Assembly (NCBI GenBank): GCA_016765255.1 | Contig: JAESQI010000144.1 | Coordinates: 1 to 5,148, forward strand | DNA from: Robiginitomaculum sp. | GTDB taxonomy: Bacteria > Pseudomonadota > Alphaproteobacteria > Caulobacterales > Maricaulaceae | Reading direction: 5' to 3' | Length of the DNA stretch: 5,148 bases | Shown: one piece after another, positions 1 through 5,148 of the stretch | Layout: each line of letters starts with the position of its first letter | Numbering within the stretch: position 1 is the stretch's first letter | Made by a program: the position numbers and the translations under genes | Notes under the pieces: generated by a model | The model's input: the letters and a program-made list of their open reading frames with translations, nothing else | What the model was told of the DNA's origin: nothing | The model's database searches: none

Positions 1-246
1 CAAGACGTACTCAATATCAGTGTTGAGGATAATGGCATGGGTATGAGCCCAGATGAGTTAAAAAATATTGGCCAAGCCTATACTCAATCGAAAAGTGCGC
101 AAATGATAGATGCGAGAGGGAGTGGCCTCGGCTTATCGCTGGTGAAAAAGTTGGTTTCACTGCATAAAGGCAGGACAGTCATCACGAGCCACCCTGGTGC
201 GGGCACGAGTGTGAATATCTATATTCCTGTTCGAAAGCCTGTTTAA
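1..246 (+). CDS. Sensor histidine kinase, C-terminal end of the ATPase domain (partial, 5' end outside window)
   Basis: The reading frame is open from base 1 and ends with TAA, giving the last 81 residues of a longer protein. The fragment is the C-terminal half of a HATPase_c (GHKL) domain, which binds ATP and phosphorylates a conserved histidine lying upstream of the window. Visible motifs are the G1 box DNGMGM (fragment residues 10-15), an ATP-lid/F-box region IGQAYTQ (23-29), and the G2 box GSGLGLSLVKKLV (40-52). A GAGTSV glycine turn and a final beta strand (VNIYIPV) follow. The protein ends shortly after the domain, so no receiver domain follows. The lid and G2 pattern resembles alphaproteobacterial PAS-type and PleC/DivJ-like kinases, but sensor domain, membrane segments and partner regulator cannot be seen. 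An internal ATG at base 37 is within the domain and is not the start. The bcsB-like gene converges on it 20 bp downstream. Confidence 0.93.
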   Translation, partial: QDVLNISVEDNGMGMSPDELKNIGQAYTQSKSAQMIDARGSGLGLSLVKKLVSLHKGRTVITSHPGAGTSVNIYIPVRKPV

Positions 247-266
247 TTAAATTCGGATTGATGTAT

Positions 267-2735
267 TTATGTTCCGGCTTCTTTAGGAGAGGTTCTCGCC
301 ATTAAGAAAAACCCTGCAAGGATTACAAATAGCAATATAGCAAGTCGGTTGTTTTTCAAACCTCCTAGCCAATGAATGGCAGATTGTGCAATATCTTGGC
401 CGCGTGCTCGATTGGAAAACATGGTTTTCGCATTTGAATACTTTTGCGCCATCACCGCTTTTACATTTGCAAATTTTGGTATGGTAACTGATGATGCATT
501 AAGCGAAGTGGATTGTGTGCTAGGTTGATTTTCTGGTTTTACGCGAGGTGTCGGGATAGGATTTGCTAAGCCTCGCAAACGGTGCTGATCTATGTTGGGC
601 TTTGCGAGAGTGTTTTGTGCTTGTTTGGGTTGGCGTAGGTTAATATTTGCAAACCACGAACCCAGGCGTTCTTTGGTATTTTCAAAACGAGCCTGCAGAC
701 TTGTTTTTTTCTGTTGCGGGAAAAAAGTATCAGGCAGTGGGGTCGAAGTTTGTGCCATGATGATCGCGGTTTTATCCCAACGAGACACGCTCCCTTCTAG
801 GGCATTCCAGTAACTTTCAGTTGAAAGCGCTTTCATTGCAGGGCCAAAATATGAGGGCCGTGTAGAGCTAATAATGCCAATAAGCTTACCATTCGAATAT
901 GGCGACGGAAAAATAGAGGCGACACCACCAGCATTGATACGGGCTGGAACACCTGTTGTGCGGGCTGCACTTCTAAAGGCTTGCATTTCGTTACGAGACG
1001 CATGGCGCTCGGTACGAGATGTGGTTTGTAAGTTTTGCCCCTGACTTCCCTTGCCTCCCATTGCAAATTTAACGGCTTTGGGGGCCGCAGCCATAATCTT
1101 AGCATCAAAATTAGTATTTGGCCCGATAATGAGTATATTTTTATTTAAGTCTGCTGGTGATGGGAGAGAGGTAGAATATTTGGCGTCAACCCATTGTGAA
1201 CCGAATTGACGAGCTGCAAACCCGAGAAAATACAAAGTAGCGGCACGGTCACGATTTGAACGAGCCGTGAGAACCAATGCCGTATCACCCTTGTCTGCGC
1301 TAAACATAGACCCATTCGCTGCGAGGTGAGATAAATCAGTAAGTGGAATTTTCTCTTTGCTATATATGCGGAGTTTGGATTGTGTACTGACCATAAAGCT
1401 TGGTAAATTGTTTTGTGAAGCGCACATATTTTCTTGGCCATTGATGATCAATTTGGGGGAAAACTCTAGGGTGTTTCCTGATGGTTGTAATTGTCCTGCC
1501 TCGATATTAAAGGCGACGCTTTTACTTTTTTTGTCGAGTTTGGTATAGCCAAGCGATTGCCCATTGAGACTAACATTTAAGCGAGATTGTGGATTAGTCC
1601 CGAGGCCAGAGGCTAGTTTTAGGGTCAATATGGCTTCACTCGTCAGCGCATTGTCAACATTAAAGACAAGTTTTGCAGGCTGTGGCCGCCATTCTGGAGA
1701 AAAGCTGACATCACCAATATCTGAAAACTGGTGGGATTTAGCAGATAAAATTGCTCGTGGGGTTAGTTTATGCCCTGCGAGCAAATCAAATATTGATGCG
1801 TCAGGACGGTTTTTGGATGGCAAGTGATATGCCGCGAAGGCGCGAGCCAACAACATTACCTGATCTTCATTCGGGGCGCTTAATATCAATGTTGGCTTGA
1901 TACCAGAATCTACGAATAGGCTCGGGCTTGTGGCATTTAACAGGTTTTTGTTTTTGACTTGGGCTTTGATTTGGTTATTTGTGCCTATGATGATCGTGAA
2001 GTCGGAGCGGGTCGAGTTAAATTGAAAATCAGGCAGGGCATGTGTTCTTTGCGCGACCCCTTGGGCAAGTATGGCTTCGAGCGCAAATTTTTGGCTACCT
2101 TTTGCCAGTATGGCTACATGCCCAGGGGTGGTCATGGCATGTGCTAATAAGGGTTCAATTTCAGCAATACTCATATTGCGCTGCTTTGCCCGTGTCCTTG
2201 TCACAAGTTTTGAGCGCTGTAGATCAATGATCCATTTTCCATGTTGTTTCATCAAGCAATTCACATCGGAAGGCGTTTGGTAGGTGAGTGTTAGCGTATT
2301 CCCCGACGCACGAACACGCGAAGTATCAAGCCGAATATGCGCGTCAAACCGTGACCCGCGCCCATTGAGAGCGATGGGGGCTGATCCGTTGAAGCTGAGT
2401 AAAATTGGTGTGCGCGAACTCACATTGCCCTCAGGCGTCGCGCTAATGAACACATCTAAATTTTCATACCAATCATGTGCAGGTAGGTTAAATGTAATTT
2501 CATTGCTTTGGGTGCGCCAGTCAAGGATGACACTTTGATTGCCAGATAAATCTGCGAGATTGGCTTTAAGAACTCTGCTCGGGTTAGATTTATGGGTGAG
2601 CCCAGTTTTTACTGCGGCACTGGCAGTTGGTGTCAATATATCCAACAGTGCAAACAAGCACAAAAACAAGCACCCGATGACGAGAATACGTAATTTTCGG
2701 CTTTTTCTTGTCGTGTTGTGTTTAATATGGGACAT
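267..2735 (-). CDS. bcsB: BcsB-like cellulose synthase regulatory/periplasmic subunit
   Basis: This 822-residue protein has the BcsB plan; family members are usually about 700-800 residues. BcsB is the periplasmic partner of the cellulose synthase BcsA and guides the emerging glucan chain. A signal peptide is clear: basic residues 1-14, a hydrophobic core at about 15-34, then a TASAA cleavage-type site (37-41). Two carbohydrate-binding-like modules (about 60-178 and 338-458) alternate with two alpha/beta modules (about 205-305 and 468-658). The binding modules are recognisably repeated: FNG (115-117) matches LNG (390-392), SGNTL occurs at 144-148 and 419-423, and each has one cysteine (160, 438). 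The family-like stretch GVASIFPSPYSNGKLIG lies at about 604-620. A Pro/Ser/Gln-rich tail (about 663-788) precedes a C-terminal membrane anchor (797-813). ATG 2735 was chosen because AAAAGG lies 7 bases upstream and the signal peptide then begins properly; a TTG start at 2831 would add 32 residues ahead of it. No bcsA is adjacent. Confidence 0.88.
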   Translation of the reverse strand: MSHIKHNTTRKSRKLRILVIGCLFLCLFALLDILTPTASAAVKTGLTHKSNPSRVLKANLADLSGNQSVILDWRTQSNEITFNLPAHDWYENLDVFISATPEGNVSSRTPILLSFNGSAPIALNGRGSRFDAHIRLDTSRVRASGNTLTLTYQTPSDVNCLMKQHGKWIIDLQRSKLVTRTRAKQRNMSIAEIEPLLAHAMTTPGHVAILAKGSQKFALEAILAQGVAQRTHALPDFQFNSTRSDFTIIIGTNNQIKAQVKNKNLLNATSPSLFVDSGIKPTLILSAPNEDQVMLLARAFAAYHLPSKNRPDASIFDLLAGHKLTPRAILSAKSHQFSDIGDVSFSPEWRPQPAKLVFNVDNALTSEAILTLKLASGLGTNPQSRLNVSLNGQSLGYTKLDKKSKSVAFNIEAGQLQPSGNTLEFSPKLIINGQENMCASQNNLPSFMVSTQSKLRIYSKEKIPLTDLSHLAANGSMFSADKGDTALVLTARSNRDRAATLYFLGFAARQFGSQWVDAKYSTSLPSPADLNKNILIIGPNTNFDAKIMAAAPKAVKFAMGGKGSQGQNLQTTSRTERHASRNEMQAFRSAARTTGVPARINAGGVASIFPSPYSNGKLIGIISSTRPSYFGPAMKALSTESYWNALEGSVSRWDKTAIIMAQTSTPLPDTFFPQQKKTSLQARFENTKERLGSWFANINLRQPKQAQNTLAKPNIDQHRLRGLANPIPTPRVKPENQPSTQSTSLNASSVTIPKFANVKAVMAQKYSNAKTMFSNRARGQDIAQSAIHWLGGLKNNRLAILLFVILAGFFLMARTSPKEAGT

Positions 2736-2742
2736 ATATGTG

Positions 2743-2748
2743 CCTTTT
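2743..2748 (-). promoter_or_regulatory. Ribosome binding site deciding the bcsB start
   Basis: On the minus strand this reads AAAAGG and ends 7 bases before the ATG at 2735-2733, an ideal Shine-Dalgarno distance. It favours this ATG over the longer frame opening at a TTG (2831). That longer start would put about 32 mostly non-basic residues ahead of the signal peptide, which is implausible for an exported protein. Confidence 0.7.
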
Positions 2749-2758
2749 GCGCTAAATA

Positions 2759-2787
2759 TGTAATGAGCTAAGCAAGACCAATGCCAA
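2759..2787 (-). promoter_or_regulatory. Possible sigma-70-type promoter for bcsB
   Basis: Read on the minus strand, TTGGCA (2787-2782) is followed after 17 bases by ATTACA (2764-2759). This is a fair -35 match and a weak -10 match. Transcription would begin near 2752, leaving a leader of about 16 bases that still contains the ribosome binding site. An overlapping alternative, TTGGTC-17-TATTTA, would start inside the ribosome binding site and is less likely. The region is the only intergenic DNA upstream of bcsB, so a promoter is expected here, but this exact assignment is a pattern match only. Confidence 0.25.
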
Positions 2788-2839
2788 TCTCGCCCTACAC
2801 CAGAGTGCACAGCGAAAAAATGTGAGGACAAACCCTGTC

Positions 2840-3172
2840 ATGATGCCAGCCTTAAAAACTTCGATTTGGACTTATGCGTTAATCCGTAGGGCCGAAATTG
2901 GCGGCGCATATGCTGCACTGACACAAAGAGGGGACGGCGACGCGGGCGCTGTTTTGGTGAAAATTTGTACTTTGGATGGCAATGCCGTTTTGTATCAACC
3001 CATACGTAATATGTCTGGGGAGCAGGTTTGGTTGCCCAAAGGGCCTTTGTCAGAAAGAGATATTGATGATTTGATCCGTAAGCGTAAAAATACGGATCCT
3101 GATATGTGGGTTGTGGAAATAGAGGATAAGCAGGGTCGGCATTTTCTAACCGAATTTGTAGAGGAAACCTAA
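2840..3172 (+). CDS. DUF1491 family protein
   Basis: This 110-residue soluble protein is recognisable as DUF1491, a small family of unknown function found mainly in Alphaproteobacteria, and its length fits the family. The visible hallmarks are the N-terminal segment KTSIWTYALIRRAE (6-19), the core RGDGDAGAVLVK (30-41), the short strand NAVLYQP (48-54), and the C-terminal block DPDMWVVEIEDKQGRHFL (86-103). No signal peptide or membrane segment is present. The frame extends upstream to a GTG at 2822. I prefer ATG 2840 because GAGGA (2824-2828) precedes it by 11 bases, whereas the GTG has no ribosome binding site and adds residues the family lacks; ATG 2843 is also possible. It is transcribed divergently from bcsB and lies 100 bp ahead of prfC on the same strand, so it may share transcripts with prfC. 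No biochemical function can be assigned. Confidence 0.87.
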   Translation: MMPALKTSIWTYALIRRAEIGGAYAALTQRGDGDAGAVLVKICTLDGNAVLYQPIRNMSGEQVWLPKGPLSERDIDDLIRKRKNTDPDMWVVEIEDKQGRHFLTEFVEET

Positions 3173-3178
3173 TTTCCG

Positions 3179-3202
3179 AAAAAACAGCCAGAGTGCAGGC
3201 TG
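3179..3202 (-). terminator. Possible minus-strand intrinsic terminator
   Basis: Read on the minus strand, a 5-bp stem CAGCC/GGCTG (3202-3198 with 3189-3185) with an 8-base loop is followed directly by six T (3184-3179). This is the layout of a Rho-independent terminator, but the stem is short. On the plus strand the same hairpin has no T-run after it, so it would not be a good terminator for the DUF1491 gene. No minus-strand gene is evident upstream, so any transcript it stopped would be antisense to prfC. Confidence 0.3.
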
Positions 3203-3235
3203 GTATTAAGCCTTGTTTTGCAAAGCGCGGGGCAG

Positions 3236-3251
3236 TATGCCAAGAGGCATA
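3236..3251 (+). repeat. Perfect inverted repeat (hairpin) in the prfC leader
   Basis: The sequence TATGCC-AAGA-GGCATA is a perfect 6-bp inverted repeat with a 4-base spacer, ending 21 bases before the prfC ATG. In RNA it could form a small stable hairpin with a tetraloop; in DNA it could be a binding site. No T-run follows, so it is not an intrinsic terminator. The first arm overlaps a weak promoter-like pair, TTGTTT (3213-3218) and TATGCC (3236-3241) at 17-base spacing, so an operator or 5'-leader role is conceivable but unproven. Confidence 0.45.
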
Positions 3252-3272
3252 AATTATCAATAAGAGCCATAA

Positions 3273-4838
3273 ATGAACCAGTCGGAACTTCGACGCGTAT
3301 TTGCGATTATCTCGCATCCTGACGCGGGGAAAACTACATTAACGGAAAATATGTTGTTGGCCGCTGGCGCAATCCACGCGGCGGGGCAAGTGGCTGCCCG
3401 TGGCCAGAGACGCCGCACCCAATCAGACTGGATGAAAATCGAACAAGAGCGCGGCATTTCCGTGTCTTCATCCGTTATGACATTCGAACATAAAGATCTT
3501 ATATTTAACTTACTCGACACACCTGGGCATGAAGATTTTAGCGAAGATACCTATAGGACGTTAACAGCGGCGGATTGTGCAATTATGGTTCTTGACGCAG
3601 CCAAGGGCATAGAACCTCAAACGTTGAAATTATTCGAAGTCTGTAGGCTCCGCGATATTCCCATTATAACATTTATCAATAAGCTTGACCGGGAAGCTCA
3701 AGACATATTCGATTTATTGTCAGAAATTGAGGACAAATTAGCTCTCGATGTAATTCCTATGCAATGGCCCTGTGCCAGTGGGCGCCGTTTTCGGGGGCTT
3801 ACTGATTTGCGGACAAATGCCTTTCTTCCCTTTTCATCAGGTGGCGAGCACGCTGAGGCAATTCCATTTGCAAGTGGCGAAATGCGGGCCTTCATTGATG
3901 ATGATCAATTATATAAGGAATGCATCGAAGAAACTGACTTGGCCCGCGAATACGGTGAATTTAAACTTGCCTCTTTCCTTGAAGGCCATATGACCCCCGT
4001 TTATTTTGGCTCAGCTTTGCGAAAATTTGGGGTTCTGGAATTGATAAATGCATTGGCAGAAATTGCACCCGGGCCACAGCCTGAAAAGGCCATGAAAAAC
4101 AAACAAGAGATTATGATAAACCCAACAGATAAAGAAGTGTCTGGGTTTGTGTTTAAAGTCCAAGCCAATATGGATCCCAATCACCGAGACCGTGTGGCAT
4201 TTTTACGCTTATGCTCTGGCGTTTTTAAACGGGGTATGAAGCTCAAAACGACGGAAAATAAAACCATTTCCGTGCATAATCCTATTCTATTTTTTGCCCA
4301 AGATAGGGAGATCGCCGATACGGCCTATGCTGGTGATGTGATTGGTGTTCCCAATCACGGGGCGTTGCGCGTGGGGGACAGTCTCTCTGAGAACGGAAAA
4401 ATTCGGTTTGCGGGTATCCCTAATTTTGCGCCAGAGATTTTGCGCCGTGCGCGTCTATCAGACCCGCTGAAAGCCAAACATTTACGCAAAGCCTTAGAGA
4501 GTTTGGCCGAAGAAGGCGTAACGCAATTATTTAAGCCTGCCATGGGATCAGATATGATTGTTGGCGCGGTCGGTAGCTTGCAAATTGACGTGATGGCTGA
4601 GCGGATTAAAACTGAATATGGTCTCGAAGTTGCATTTGAATCCGCTTTGTACCAGACGGCTAGGTGGTTATCGGGTGACGCTAAACTTATTGAAGCCTTT
4701 GCGGCTAAAAACCAATCTGCCATGGCAGAGGATTTGGACGGCGCGCCTGTTCTTTTGGCCAAATCTGCATGGGATATTTCCTACGCTCAAGATAAAAATC
4801 CAGATATCCAATTTTTGAAAGTCAAAGAAAGATTGTAA
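3273..4838 (+). CDS. prfC: Peptide chain release factor 3 (RF3)
   Basis: RF3 is a translational GTPase of the cytoplasm that removes RF1 and RF2 from the ribosome after peptide release. The 521 residues compare well with about 529 in E. coli RF3, and many segments are nearly identical to it from memory. GTPase motifs are intact: G1 HPDAGKTT (15-22), the switch I region around RGISVSSSV (60-68), G3 DTPGHED (82-88), G4 NKLD (136-139) and G5 SAL (247-249). The sequence SGFVFKVQANMDPNHRDRVA (290-309) opens domain II, and GIPNFAPEILRRARLSDPLK (from 381) begins domain III. The more divergent stretch 165-235 is the variable part of the G domain. The start is supported by alignment of LRRVFAIISHPDAGKTT with the family N-terminus and by an AAGAG element (3262-3266) 6 bases upstream. 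It ends with TAA. There is no sign of truncation or frameshift. Confidence 0.98.
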   Translation: MNQSELRRVFAIISHPDAGKTTLTENMLLAAGAIHAAGQVAARGQRRRTQSDWMKIEQERGISVSSSVMTFEHKDLIFNLLDTPGHEDFSEDTYRTLTAADCAIMVLDAAKGIEPQTLKLFEVCRLRDIPIITFINKLDREAQDIFDLLSEIEDKLALDVIPMQWPCASGRRFRGLTDLRTNAFLPFSSGGEHAEAIPFASGEMRAFIDDDQLYKECIEETDLAREYGEFKLASFLEGHMTPVYFGSALRKFGVLELINALAEIAPGPQPEKAMKNKQEIMINPTDKEVSGFVFKVQANMDPNHRDRVAFLRLCSGVFKRGMKLKTTENKTISVHNPILFFAQDREIADTAYAGDVIGVPNHGALRVGDSLSENGKIRFAGIPNFAPEILRRARLSDPLKAKHLRKALESLAEEGVTQLFKPAMGSDMIVGAVGSLQIDVMAERIKTEYGLEVAFESALYQTARWLSGDAKLIEAFAAKNQSAMAEDLDGAPVLLAKSAWDISYAQDKNPDIQFLKVKERL

Positions 4839-4849
4839 TATTTAGCTTA

Positions 4850-4876
4850 TGGGAAATTATTTTTAATGGTTTCCCA
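4850..4876 (+). terminator. Hairpin downstream of prfC, possible weak terminator
   Basis: A perfect 7-bp inverted repeat, TGGGAAA (4850-4856) and TTTCCCA (4870-4876), with a 13-base AT-rich spacer lies 11 bases after the prfC stop. The spacer can pair further (TTA 4857-4859 with TAA 4864-4866). The position suits transcript termination or 3'-end protection, but no T-run follows the stem on the plus strand, so it is not a canonical intrinsic terminator. It may instead be a processing or Rho-associated structure. Confidence 0.35.
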
Positions 4877-4937
4877 CGAACTGGCCCGATCCTTGCTTGT
4901 GATGATTGACAATGAACAATTATTACGAGGATGCTCC

Positions 4938-5148
4938 ATGTCAGCACAAATTTTACCTGCTGCTATTATGTTTTTTATAACCGTTGGCACGGCTGCTCTA
5001 TTTTGGTTGCCTGCCATTAAAATTGTACAAAAGTGCCATATTGTGAAATTTTACTGGATGGGGTTTTGGGCATTTTTAGGGGGTCTCGCTGCCCTGTCGG
5101 GTGCAGAGTCGGTTCTCGTTATTCTGGGCCAAGACGTAGAGCGGTTCG
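4938..5148 (+). CDS. Unidentified membrane protein, N-terminal part (3' end outside window)
   Basis: The frame is open from ATG 4938 to the window edge, giving 70 residues and one extra base. CGAGGA (4926-4931) lies 6 bases upstream and supports the start. An ATG at 4931 in another frame soon runs into a stop. Residues about 5-26 (ILPAAIMFFITVGTAALFWLPA) form a first hydrophobic segment. A short loop with K28, K32, H34 and K37 follows, then a second segment at about 38-62 (FYWMGFWAFLGGLAALSGA and onward). After that comes a polar GQDVERF stretch where the window ends. The positive charges in the loop suggest that the loop is cytoplasmic and the N-terminus is outside. I do not recognise the family. 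The gene follows prfC on the same strand after 99 bp containing a hairpin, so it may have its own transcript. Confidence 0.75.
   Translation, partial: MSAQILPAAIMFFITVGTAALFWLPAIKIVQKCHIVKFYWMGFWAFLGGLAALSGAESVLVILGQDVERF

Noticed and set aside
592..813. Plus-strand open frame inside bcsB, with several similar ones up to 2763
   Set aside because: These are shadows of the minus-strand bcsB coding sequence, lacking recognisable motifs.
2736..2831. Longer bcsB reading frame beginning at a TTG (2831), adding 32 N-terminal residues
   Set aside because: The start is a TTG and the extension puts a non-signal-like stretch ahead of a good signal peptide, whereas ATG 2735 has a strong, well-spaced ribosome binding site.
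2822..2839. GTG start for the DUF1491 gene
   Set aside because: No ribosome binding site precedes it, and the six extra residues do not resemble the family N-terminus; ATG 2840 follows GAGGA.
2800..3197. A 10-base direct repeat, CCAGAGTGCA, at 2800-2809 and 3188-3197, both in intergenic DNA
   Set aside because: Around a dozen 10-base matches are expected by chance within 5 kb, and the similarity does not extend beyond the 10 bases.
2838..3317. 159-codon minus-strand open frame opposite the DUF1491 gene and the prfC start
   Set aside because: It is antisense to two recognisable protein families, and its composition (rich in Tyr, His, Pro and Arg) looks like a reverse-strand shadow.
4355..4762. 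135-codon minus-strand open frame within prfC
   Set aside because: It lies wholly antisense to a conserved region of RF3 and shows no recognisable domain.
4906..4911. Perfect TTGACA box as a -35 element for the right-edge membrane protein
   Set aside because: At 16-18 bases downstream there is no -10-like sequence, only the ribosome binding site and start region, so a transcript from here could not carry the gene's own leader.
1..5148. Mobile element, CRISPR array, RNA gene or novel defence system
   Set aside because: I saw no transposase, integrase, regularly spaced repeats, tRNA/rRNA-like sequence or defence-type domains; the genes read as ordinary chromosomal content.

Overview
The window looks like ordinary chromosomal DNA from an alphaproteobacterium of moderate GC content (mid-40s % by eye). 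Three things suggest this. The small protein in the middle belongs to DUF1491, a family I know essentially from Alphaproteobacteria. The histidine-kinase tail has an ATP-lid pattern (IGQAYTQ...GSGLGLSLVKKLV) common in that class. The export, cellulose-synthase-subunit and RF3 proteins read as Gram-negative. I cannot name a genus.

Layout, left to right. (1) 1-246, + strand: the last 81 codons of a sensor histidine kinase, cut by the window edge. (2) 267-2735, - strand: a full-length BcsB-like protein, the periplasmic, membrane-anchored subunit of bacterial cellulose synthase. It converges on the kinase with a gap of only 20 bp. (3) 2736-2839: a divergent intergenic region of about 100 bp that must hold the promoters of bcsB and of the next gene. 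(4) 2840-3172, + strand: a DUF1491 protein. (5) 3173-3272: a 100-bp gap with two small hairpins, one close to the prfC start and one shaped like a terminator for the opposite strand. (6) 3273-4838, + strand: prfC, peptide chain release factor 3. (7) 4839-4937: a gap with a perfect 7-bp inverted repeat. (8) 4938 to the right edge, + strand: the start of an unrecognised protein with two predicted membrane segments.

The genes do not form one obvious pathway. prfC is translation housekeeping. bcsB is normally co-transcribed with the catalytic subunit bcsA, but here it stands alone: its downstream side meets the convergent kinase and its upstream side meets a divergent gene. If this organism makes cellulose or a related beta-glucan, the catalytic partner must lie elsewhere. 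A role for the kinase in controlling exopolysaccharide is possible from position only, with no direct evidence.

I saw no tRNA or rRNA gene, CRISPR array, insertion sequence, phage gene or toxin-antitoxin pair, and no convincing new multi-gene system. The points most worth a second look are the orphan bcsB with its long low-complexity tail and its two matched cysteines, the hairpin in the prfC leader, and the unidentified membrane protein at the right edge.
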